Positions 1-6,490 of a DNA stretch of 10,640 nt are shown piece by piece. This stretch comes from Cryomorphaceae bacterium (GTDB lineage Bacteria > Bacteroidota > Bacteroidia > Flavobacteriales > Schleiferiaceae). Every line of letters begins with the position of its first letter. Within the stretch, counting starts at the first letter, position 1. Below the pieces are notes generated by a model, which was given only the letters and a program-made list of their open reading frames with translations, searched no databases and was not told where the DNA came from. A program made the position numbers and the translations under genes. The stretch lies in contig DMCR01000204.1 in assembly GCA_003445735.1 (NCBI GenBank), positions 1 to 10,640 on the forward strand. Reading direction: 5' to 3'.

Positions 1-99
1 AGCATCCATGCTATTGAACGTGTTAATGGCAACTACATTTGTTTGGGCCATCCCTAGATAAGCGGAACAAACTAAGATGAATGCAATAAGTTTTTTCAT
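1..99 (-). CDS. N-terminus of an exported protein (3' partial)
   Basis: Thirty-three codons are open from the ATG at 99 to the left edge. They read MKKLIAFILVCSAYLGMAQ followed by TNVVAINTFNSMDA. This is a textbook signal peptide: two lysines, a hydrophobic core, and G-M-A before a predicted cleavage in front of Gln. Too little of the mature protein is visible to name it. It lies 74 bases after the operon's last stop, on the same strand, so it could be a separately transcribed gene or a read-through member. It was accepted despite its short length because the signal peptide starts exactly at an ATG and the frame is intact. Confidence 0.75.
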   Translation of the reverse strand, partial: MKKLIAFILVCSAYLGMAQTNVVAINTFNSMDA

Positions 100-173
100 G
101 ATTATTTTAAGATAAGTGGTTTTGTCAACGAATAATGTGAACGTGAATTTAAGGATTAAATGTTAAAATTTCC
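100..173 (-). other. A+T-rich intergenic spacer; likely holds the leader of the last gene
   Basis: This is the only non-coding stretch in the window: 19 of 74 bases are G or C, against roughly half in the genes. Read on the minus strand it holds a short A+T inverted repeat (ATTTAA-TCC-TTAAAT, 147-161) soon after the upstream stop, and a direct repeat TTCAC-G-TTCAC. Neither a stable GC-rich terminator hairpin nor a clear Bacteroidota promoter (a TTTG box about 20 bases upstream of TAnnTTTG) could be found. TATCTTAA, about 15 bases before the ATG, is only a partial match to the latter. A promoter for the downstream gene is plausible here but not demonstrated. Confidence 0.5.
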
Positions 174-1355
174 TTAGTCAAAATCAAGGGTTAGTTTAAA
201 TCTTTTGACCACACCAGTTTTAGAATCAGCGACATAAAGTATGTTGTCGTAATAGCTTATAGCACTAACGTTGCCAAAGCCGCCTAAGGTCGAAATGGCA
301 TTGGTTTCAGCGGTGGAGGCCGGTGGCGGCGGCACACCTTCTAGCCCCGAGCTGGTGAATTGGTACACACTATCTACACCTGCATCGGCCACGAACAAAA
401 ATCTTGATCCATCGCCTGCTAGACAGAGGTCCACGGGATTTTCAAACCGCTTGGGGGTTTGTAGGTAGCCGGTGCTGTTTGGGTCTGAGGTGGAATAGAA
501 TATAGGTTGGTAGAGGGCACCAAAGGGTCCTTCGGTGAACTGAATGTGCTGCACTTGAATTTCTTGGTCTTCGTTTTGGTTGAGGACCCAAAAATCAGGA
601 CTGTTGTTCGCGGTGAGCTGAGGCGCTTGTGTGAAGCCTTGGAGGGCTAAAGGATTCTTGAAGTAGTTAGAATAGGTGGCTCCGGTGGCGGTGACTGGAA
701 TGCTGGAAATCCACTGGTGGTCCTTGGTGAATTTCAGTACCGCATAATCTGGACCGAAGCCGGCGTTATTGCTGCTTACTCCCGTTCGGCTGAGGTAGTA
801 GCTGTTGTTTTCTGCGGGTAAATTGGACCCAATTATCGCTACATCCGTAAACTTCACTTTCGCATCGGAGGAGGAGAAACTATTCTTGAAATAGAAGGGA
901 TGCACTAATACGGGTTCCGCTATAACATTGTTGAAGCTCAATGTATTTTGATCGTCAACCAAATCTATATCGTACAGTGCGGTGAGGCTATAGTCTACGC
1001 CCGCGATGGTTGTATCGTATGTGCCGATGGCGAGCAGATGGAACGAGCGGTTTTGTACTACTTTCCGTACTCCAGGGATAGTGATGCTTCCCTGTAAATT
1101 GAGTGCGAGGTCGTATCTCAAAACCTGTTCATTGGCACTGTCGACGACATAGATGAATTCGTCATAACCCACGTGTACATCAACCGGGGATTGCGCATCG
1201 TTGATGTTCGGCGCGATGGGCACATAGCTGATCTCGCGAACGTCGTAAGTTGGGATTTCGATGAAGTCTAAATCCGTGCGCTTGCCGAAGTAGTTTTCAC
1301 AACTCATCAGCAATAGCCCCACTATTGGTAAAAGGATATATGCTCTTCTTACCAT
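174..1355 (-). CDS. Lipoprotein with NHL/beta-propeller-like repeats
   Basis: This 393-residue protein begins MVRRAYILLPIVGLLLMSC, a lipoprotein signal peptide with lipobox LMSC and acylated cysteine at 19. At least three propeller-like repeats are visible: residues 57-82 (PVDVHVGYDEFIYVVDSANE then VLRYDL), 307-337 (PVDLCLAGDGSRFLFVADAG) and 363-388 (VSAISYYDNILYVADSKTG, then VVKRFKL). The 'YVVDSAN...V.RYD' form is like NHL and six-bladed TolB-like propellers, which usually mediate protein or ligand binding. Intervening blades are diverged, and a full propeller closed by the N- and C-terminal repeats is inference. No enzyme signature is seen. The start at 1355 is preferred over an in-frame extension to 1478, because it creates the signal peptide and fits the ATGGTAA overlap with the PorV-like gene. 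It is the last gene of the operon: the next stretch is A+T-rich and non-coding. Likely an outer-membrane-anchored accessory to the receptor or PorV-like barrel. Confidence 0.88.
   Translation of the reverse strand: MVRRAYILLPIVGLLLMSCENYFGKRTDLDFIEIPTYDVREISYVPIAPNINDAQSPVDVHVGYDEFIYVVDSANEQVLRYDLALNLQGSITIPGVRKVVQNRSFHLLAIGTYDTTIAGVDYSLTALYDIDLVDDQNTLSFNNVIAEPVLVHPFYFKNSFSSSDAKVKFTDVAIIGSNLPAENNSYYLSRTGVSSNNAGFGPDYAVLKFTKDHQWISSIPVTATGATYSNYFKNPLALQGFTQAPQLTANNSPDFWVLNQNEDQEIQVQHIQFTEGPFGALYQPIFYSTSDPNSTGYLQTPKRFENPVDLCLAGDGSRFLFVADAGVDSVYQFTSSGLEGVPPPPASTAETNAISTLGGFGNVSAISYYDNILYVADSKTGVVKRFKLTLDFD
1349..1355 (-). promoter_or_regulatory. ATGGTAA start-stop overlap, PorV-like gene to lipoprotein gene
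   Basis: The PorV-like gene ends TCA TGG TAA and the lipoprotein gene starts ATG GTA in another frame, which is the same seven-base arrangement as at the receptor/PorV-like junction. Translational coupling is inferred. Confidence 0.7.
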
Positions 1356-2326
1356 GATAGCGGTTGTAGTTTTAGTCCCAAAGTGCCCTGATAGGTGCCA
1401 TATGGAGTCGGTATAGCGCCAACGCCCCATTCCATAGGCCATCCGCTTATTTGTCCTTTCATACCAAAGCCCATCCAAGGCAATGATTTTTGACTACCGA
1501 CCTGGTAGCCCACGCTGGTCCAGTAATAACTGCGCCACTGGTATTTAAGACCGGCAGCGTAGTATTCGGCATTATCTGTGGGGTGATTGAGTTGGAAGCT
1601 TGGTGTGAGCTTTTGGTTGCCGGATTCCCAAGCGGTCCATTGCAATCCCATGCTAAACATTTGCGGCGTCGCGGCCAGGGCGCTTTCATCGCCTACGGGA
1701 AGGTTGGAGATTGGAGTATTGGGACCGAAGTTGGTAAGGGCCGCGGCGAATTGTAAGTCGGCGATGTCCAATTTATACAAGAAACCAAGGTCTAAATACA
1801 CATTGTGCGCGCGGTATACCCCTAATTGTTCCAATCCGTATTTCAACTGCATTCCCGCGTGGAAATATTCAGAGAAGGCTTGGCTAATTCCTAAACCTAC
1901 TGAGGTCAAGGTGGCAGCGGTTGTGGCCCCGGTTCCTTCCGGTTGCCATACCGTTCTTTCTAAAATAGAACCAGTGCTTAGAGAATTCAGGGTCAAGGCA
2001 ATGTGCTGGCCGTTGGCTCGTGCCTTGGTCAAAGCAATAAAATCATGTGATATGCCTCCGCCCAAGGCGCGGTTGGAGGTAAAGAAGCCTTGTTGGTTCC
2101 CTCCGCTCACAAGGGCGGGGTTTACTAGGGCACCAAAACTGTGCTCGGTCATGGCAAGGCTGGCACCGCCGACCCCGACGCTAGCTGGGTCGATAGGGAG
2201 CTTAAGGAAGGTAAAGGCACTAAGTCCCGCACGCTCCTCGCCGTAGGTAGGCAATAATTGACCACGCACCAACATGCTTGAGGCGAGCAGGAGAACGATA
2301 GATGCTATGTATTTGCGGTTTACCAT
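1349..2326 (-). CDS. PorV/PorQ-family outer-membrane beta-barrel protein
   Basis: This 325-residue protein has a signal peptide MVNRKYIASIVLLLASSMLVRG, cleaved before Q23. The conserved N-terminal block of the PorV/PorQ (UPF0164-like) family is visible at ~31-72: ERAGLSAFTFLKLPIDPASV, then GVGGA and later NPAL. The rest is amphipathic strand sequence with many Gly and aromatic residues, ending in Trp (LQPLSW). In this family PorV is the FadL-like barrel that carries T9SS cargo from the translocon to the attachment complex, and PorQ also belongs to T9SS. This copy sits in an operon with a T9SS type A cargo, so a cargo-dedicated shuttle is a reasonable inference. It need not be the housekeeping PorV. 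The start was chosen at 2326 because it begins the signal peptide; an in-frame upstream extension to 2437 would bury that peptide inside the receptor gene. The start overlaps the receptor stop as ATGGTAA. Confidence 0.9.
   Translation of the reverse strand: MVNRKYIASIVLLLASSMLVRGQLLPTYGEERAGLSAFTFLKLPIDPASVGVGGASLAMTEHSFGALVNPALVSGGNQQGFFTSNRALGGGISHDFIALTKARANGQHIALTLNSLSTGSILERTVWQPEGTGATTAATLTSVGLGISQAFSEYFHAGMQLKYGLEQLGVYRAHNVYLDLGFLYKLDIADLQFAAALTNFGPNTPISNLPVGDESALAATPQMFSMGLQWTAWESGNQKLTPSFQLNHPTDNAEYYAAGLKYQWRSYYWTSVGYQVGSQKSLPWMGFGMKGQISGWPMEWGVGAIPTPYGTYQGTLGLKLQPLSW
2320..2326 (-). promoter_or_regulatory. ATGGTAA start-stop overlap, receptor to PorV-like gene
   Basis: The receptor's last codons TGG TAA (Trp, stop) contain the next gene's ATG GTA (Met-Val). 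This seven-base overlap means ribosomes finishing the receptor are placed at the next start, so translational coupling is likely. No separate Shine-Dalgarno sequence is evident. Confidence 0.7.
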
Positions 2327-5124
2327 TTGATTTGAATTCCTGCTAAAATTTGCGTGGGCGCCGAGTATCGTGCTGGGTTTCTTGGGTCTGTTCCGTATTC
2401 CTGAGGTCCGTTGAATTCTGGACGTGGATCGCGCCAAGTCAATGGCACATCATCGCCATATTCATAGCCACGACCGGTGATAGGATTGACAATTTGTGCA
2501 TTGCGTCTGTTGGTTATGTTCATCACCTCGAGGTTGAGGAGAATACCTCCCGTACCGAATTTCACTAACGCATAGGAAGCTTTACCATTGAGCCCGAACC
2601 AATAAGTACCGCGTTCGCGCAAGTAATTGCTGTTGTCTACTCGGTATTGTGGGCGGCCTAGGTCGTTATAGCCTTCCAAAATTTGAGGGGTGTAGCGGTA
2701 GCCCGAGGTATACTGCGCGTTTAAAGAAGCACGGAATCTGCTCGAATCGCTTTGGTAGCTGATCCCTGCGTTGAATTTCCAGGGGCGGTCCCAGGCCAAG
2801 AATTGTTCTTGAGTGAGCGGAACCTCTCCTGTCTGGGCAATCTGAAGGGCGCTTTCGCGAGCGCTGTTTGATTTACCGCGTGCTTGCTGGTAGGAGCCGT
2901 TGAAAAAGGAGTTGAAATGGTCGTTGAGTCGAGCGTTTAATTGGGTTTCGATACCAATTATTTTCGCATAATCCTGATTGATATACATCGTCTTGGTGAC
3001 CGGGCGTCCCGTGGCATCTGTGGTGATCACACGACGTGAAACGATGTAATCAAAGCGATTGTTGTTGAAGGCATTGATGGTCCACCCCAGTCGCGATCCG
3101 AGCAAGGTTTTGTATCCAACTTCGTAGGAGATATTGACCTCCGGATTGAGGTTTGGGTTCCCTAATGAAGAAAGGAAGCTGCGGTCCTGGTATTGTGGGT
3201 CCAGACCGGCGTACATGAATCGCGGGTGCGGCATACGCATGCTGTGTCCGTAGTTGAAGTACAAGACGTTGTTTTCGGTGACGGGGAAGCTTATGTTTAA
3301 TCGGGGCAATAAGCGAACTTTCCAACGCAACCCTCCGGCGCTGAAGGAGTTTTGGAGGTATTGCTCGCGCACGGCATCCAGTACAGGAGAGCTCTCATCA
3401 GCGACGGCGTTATCGGCGAAAGCGCCCGGTGCCCAGTAGTTGAAACGCATTCCTAGAGTGGCTTTCACCCCTTTGTATTCGATGCGGTCCTGCGCAAAGA
3501 GGCCGCCTTTTTGAGGGCTCACCTTCCAAATATCATTGCTAGAGCCAATGCTTACGGACGGTGTCGTTGTAGTATCGTTGATGACAATAGGGGCACCGAC
3601 CCAAGGACGGTAGACATCTACCCATTGGTATTCTGTCAAGGCGTGCTCTATACCGCCACTGATGGTGTGTATGGCGCTGGGCTGGTAGCTCAATTTTCCT
3701 TTGAGGGTATGCTCCACCGCATAGTGATCGTGCCAAATAGGAGTGATCCCACCGTTGTTGACCAATCCGTTACCTGGAATTAAGTAGTAATTGCCATAGG
3801 GGTCGTTCGGGTTGAAAACCGTGAGGTTTCCGGTGAAGATATAGTCCTCATCATAGATTTGGTCCACGGTTTCTGCACGGAAAGGTCGGCCATTCGCATC
3901 GGCACGCAGATTGGTGAAGAGGCGTCCTGCCGATACCGTTAATCCCGTTTTTTGCGAGAGGCGTTTGTTGTAGCCCAGCACCGTCAGGTTGCTGTGGTGG
4001 GTGTAGGTAGTAGCGTTGTCCAAGTTATTGCTCCGCTCGTATTGGAAACCCGGTGCTAAGAGGGCATCGAATCCGACAATTTGAAGTGTTCGCGAGTTCT
4101 GATTGACTTTCAAGCTGTGGCTATTGGTTAATGTCAATTTCCCAAATCCTTTGGTGCCGTAACTTAACTTAACAGTATGGGAGTAATCGTTGCTCTGGCG
4201 CGGTGCCCATAGCTCTGGATTGTCAGGGAACAAGCTTGATTTGAGTTGATTTGCGGTGGCCCCGAAGTAATGGTCGGTCCATTGTCCACGGGCGGTAGTG
4301 AAGAGTCGCAGTTTCTTCTCGGTAAATGGAATAGGAGTGCTGAGGGTGGCTTCGATTTCATCTGAATTGAAGGAGGTAGCATCGAATAATTGGTCCGTTT
4401 GATAATTCAGACCCCAGCTTAATTTCTCCCCGCCTTCTTTGATTTGGGTATTGATAATCCCCGCCGAGCCGCCACCATATTCTGCCGAAGCACCACCGGT
4501 CATCAAATTCAAGGACCCAACAGAACTCGCGCTCACGTTCACCCCGCCGCCAGTTCCAGCTAATGGATCCTGTGCCGAGATACCGTCTATGAGGTATTCG
4601 GTCTCGTACACGCGTGCCCCACGAATCTGAAGCCCATCGGTAGTTCGTTGAACCCCAGCTTGCTGCGCTAAAACGTCTTCCACGCCTTTTGCTACCAAGG
4701 CCCCAATCTCGCTGTCGCTTAAGGTTATAGCGGAGGAAGCTTTTTCAAGGTCTACTTGATTCTTGCGCCCTACGACCGTTACTGCCTGAAGCATTTCACT
4801 TTGTTCCCTGAGTTTAGCGTACAATTTTACCGTCTTGCCCACACCTATTTTGATGTCGTTGAACTGCATGGGCTGGTAGCCGATGAATTGGAATTTGACG
4901 CTGTACGTACCCGGTTTGATATCGTTCAAGACAAACTTACCGTCGAAATCTGTGAGAGTTTGGTAGAAGGTTCCCACGATTGTTACCGCTGCGCTGGGCA
5001 GCGGCTCGCCGGTGGCTTTGTCCAATACGGTTCCCACAATCCGACCTGTTCCTTGGGCGAATACCGCAGAACCCCAGAAGAGGAGTGTATATGTGAGGAG
5101 CTTAGAATACCGCATTAAAAACAT
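2320..5124 (-). CDS. TonB-dependent outer-membrane receptor with N-terminal CarboxypepD_reg-like domain
   Basis: This 934-residue protein is an outer-membrane active transporter powered by TonB-ExbBD. It has a signal peptide to ~A23 (cleavage before Q24). A CarboxypepD_reg-like beta-sandwich spans ~27-105 (GRIVGTVLDKATGEPLPSAA, LTDFDGKFVLNDIKPGTYSV). A possible TonB box lies around 113-119 (QAVTVVG). The plug domain spans ~127-233 (VEDVLAQQAGVQ, GLQIRGARVYETEYLIDGIS, GGASAEYGGGSAGIINTQIK). The remaining ~700 residues are a beta-barrel ending in Trp (ILAGIQIKW), as expected for BamA recognition. There is no SusD homologue next to it, unlike typical polysaccharide-utilisation loci. The partners here are lipoproteins and a PorV-like protein. 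Two starts are possible: ATG at 5124 (overlap of 23 bases with the upstream gene) or ATG at 5115 (overlap 14), which gives the more usual MRYSKLL signal-peptide beginning. The substrate is unknown: no siderophore, B12 or sugar-specific feature is recognisable by eye. Confidence 0.96.
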   Translation of the reverse strand: MFLMRYSKLLTYTLLFWGSAVFAQGTGRIVGTVLDKATGEPLPSAAVTIVGTFYQTLTDFDGKFVLNDIKPGTYSVKFQFIGYQPMQFNDIKIGVGKTVKLYAKLREQSEMLQAVTVVGRKNQVDLEKASSAITLSDSEIGALVAKGVEDVLAQQAGVQRTTDGLQIRGARVYETEYLIDGISAQDPLAGTGGGVNVSASSVGSLNLMTGGASAEYGGGSAGIINTQIKEGGEKLSWGLNYQTDQLFDATSFNSDEIEATLSTPIPFTEKKLRLFTTARGQWTDHYFGATANQLKSSLFPDNPELWAPRQSNDYSHTVKLSYGTKGFGKLTLTNSHSLKVNQNSRTLQIVGFDALLAPGFQYERSNNLDNATTYTHHSNLTVLGYNKRLSQKTGLTVSAGRLFTNLRADANGRPFRAETVDQIYDEDYIFTGNLTVFNPNDPYGNYYLIPGNGLVNNGGITPIWHDHYAVEHTLKGKLSYQPSAIHTISGGIEHALTEYQWVDVYRPWVGAPIVINDTTTTPSVSIGSSNDIWKVSPQKGGLFAQDRIEYKGVKATLGMRFNYWAPGAFADNAVADESSPVLDAVREQYLQNSFSAGGLRWKVRLLPRLNISFPVTENNVLYFNYGHSMRMPHPRFMYAGLDPQYQDRSFLSSLGNPNLNPEVNISYEVGYKTLLGSRLGWTINAFNNNRFDYIVSRRVITTDATGRPVTKTMYINQDYAKIIGIETQLNARLNDHFNSFFNGSYQQARGKSNSARESALQIAQTGEVPLTQEQFLAWDRPWKFNAGISYQSDSSRFRASLNAQYTSGYRYTPQILEGYNDLGRPQYRVDNSNYLRERGTYWFGLNGKASYALVKFGTGGILLNLEVMNITNRRNAQIVNPITGRGYEYGDDVPLTWRDPRPEFNGPQEYGTDPRNPARYSAPTQILAGIQIKW

Positions 5125-6490
5125 GATCTAAGAGTTCCTGTCCTCCTTCATTAGGCCGCGTAAATAGGTGAAGCGGCAATGCGATAAAGACTTGGTTGAT
5201 TAATCCATTTTGAGTTCTGGTGGCGCCTAAAGTCGTCGCTCCGTTCCAACCAGCAATCTTGGTGAGCTGCCCGTCGTACAAGGCGGTTGCATCTGCGGAA
5301 GGTGCCACAGGAACTACACCTAAGACAATGTTTTGTGGTCGCATATCAGGAAAGCTTGCATCCAGGGCAACCAAGCTGCTGTCGTTAGTCAGACGCGCTT
5401 GCCCGCTACTCAGCACCAAACTTTCGATGGGGAAGATGTCTAAGAAAGCACCGCTGGCCATGGGCGCAGAAAGTTGCGAGGCCGTGAAGAGCTTCCCGCC
5501 CTTTTGCAAGAATTTCTGCGTGCTCAAAGCAAGGATGTTCAGGAGGTAGTCTGAGCCGGATTTGGTGGGGAAGACTGTCGCATCCGTGAATAGGGCGATG
5601 GCATTGTAGCGAGACATGATGATCTCGTACGTTGGGTCCCAGTAGGCGGGAATGCCCGCGCCCGTGACCGCATCCATCTGGATGTAATCATGGCTCACAT
5701 TAGCGCTGTCCATCCAAGCTTTGTAGTAGGTTCCGAGATATTCTGCTTGGCCGTTAATGATTAAGGTATTTTCCACTGCCGGGGCCCACAAGAATCCTGT
5801 GGAGGTATCTATCGCGGAATAGATGCCGGCACGGTCTTTAGCTCGGAGGAACAAGAAATTCTCTCCTGTCAAGGAGGCGCCGCTGAGGCTATCTGTCCAC
5901 TGGGCGTTCTTGTAGAAATCTACCGTACCATCACCGTTTAAGGCGAAGGATAACAGGCTGGGTTGGGTGCCTATGGAGAACCAATTTCCATTGTTGAGTT
6001 TAGCCTCCACCAGCTCTATAGTCTCGTCCCCGTCGGCATCACTAGCACGCCAATCCAAGGTAGCTACGATAAATGCAGAATCTGGTAGGAAACCGTCGGG
6101 GTCTATGCTCACCTCTGGCGCCGCATTCTTGATGGGCACCACTACGCTTGCAGGGCTTTCGTCCACAGCGCCTTCATTATCCACCGCAGCAATCTCCACC
6201 AAAACATCGGCGGTATCGACTCCGGCATCAATGCTAAAGCTGAAGAGAGAGTCGGTGGCGGTGGTGAAAGAACTGGTGCCATTTACGGCGACGTTGTAGC
6301 CGGCGATAAACCCATCGCGGTCCGTGCCATACCAATGCAATTGCACATTCGTTCCGAGGCGTAGGTCGCCGGAACGAATGATAGTGTCCACCTGAAGTTG
6401 AGTTTCAGGCGGGAAGTTCTCTTTGAGCTGGTCATTGTTGCGACAGCCCCCGAGAAATACAATTGCTATGGCGAAGACCGCGTGACGCAT
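5102..6490 (-). CDS. Lipoprotein with Ig/Fn3-like domains and an alpha/beta C-terminal domain
   Basis: This 462-residue protein has a short lipoprotein signal peptide, MRHAVFAIAIVFLGGC, with a lipobox (LGGC) placing the acylated cysteine at 16. Residues ~26-120 form an Ig/Fn3-like domain with the pattern LHWYGTDRDGFIAGYNVAV. Residues ~123-237 form a second, related domain (LDWRASDADGDETIELVEAK, NFLFLRAKDRAG). Residues ~240-462 alternate predicted strands and helices (NTLIING, YNAIALFTD, FLQKGGKLFTASQL, NIVLGVVPV, VFIALPLHLF, EGGQELLDHVFNAVF). This resembles the layout of class I glutamine-amidotransferase-like or ThuA-like folds, but no Cys-His-Glu triad can be seen, so an enzymatic role is not claimed. 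The start ATG shares one base with the preceding stop (TAATG). The 3' end runs 14-23 bases into the receptor gene, so its product should be made together with the receptor. It is likely anchored in the outer membrane; whether it faces the surface is unknown. Function unassigned. Confidence 0.9.
   Translation of the reverse strand: MRHAVFAIAIVFLGGCRNNDQLKENFPPETQLQVDTIIRSGDLRLGTNVQLHWYGTDRDGFIAGYNVAVNGTSSFTTATDSLFSFSIDAGVDTADVLVEIAAVDNEGAVDESPASVVVPIKNAAPEVSIDPDGFLPDSAFIVATLDWRASDADGDETIELVEAKLNNGNWFSIGTQPSLLSFALNGDGTVDFYKNAQWTDSLSGASLTGENFLFLRAKDRAGIYSAIDTSTGFLWAPAVENTLIINGQAEYLGTYYKAWMDSANVSHDYIQMDAVTGAGIPAYWDPTYEIIMSRYNAIALFTDATVFPTKSGSDYLLNILALSTQKFLQKGGKLFTASQLSAPMASGAFLDIFPIESLVLSSGQARLTNDSSLVALDASFPDMRPQNIVLGVVPVAPSADATALYDGQLTKIAGWNGATTLGATRTQNGLINQVFIALPLHLFTRPNEGGQELLDHVFNAVF

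Noticed and set aside
147..161. Inverted repeat as a transcription terminator
   Set aside because: The stem is six A-T pairs only, with no GC base and no following U-run, so it is too weak to call.
1356..1478. In-frame N-terminal extension of the propeller-like lipoprotein
   Set aside because: It would bury the lipoprotein signal peptide. The ATG at 1355 gives a proper lipobox and a tight overlap.
1587..2246. 219-codon open frame on the plus strand
   Set aside because: It lies wholly opposite the PorV-like gene, has an odd Lys/Pro/Ser/Cys-rich composition, and has no signal or domain. It is an antisense shadow.
2327..2437. In-frame N-terminal extension of the PorV-like gene
   Set aside because: It would add 37 Arg/Ser-rich residues before a good signal peptide and overlap the receptor by over 100 bases. 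The ATG at 2326 is much better.
4756..5118. 120-codon open frame on the plus strand
   Set aside because: It is antisense to the conserved CarboxypepD_reg and plug start of the receptor.
5102..6490. Surface-export signal after the lipoprotein cysteine
   Set aside because: The residues after the cysteines (CRNNDQ here, CENYFG in the other lipoprotein) do not give the clear acidic or lysine-acidic pattern used for surface export in Bacteroidota, so surface exposure stays open.
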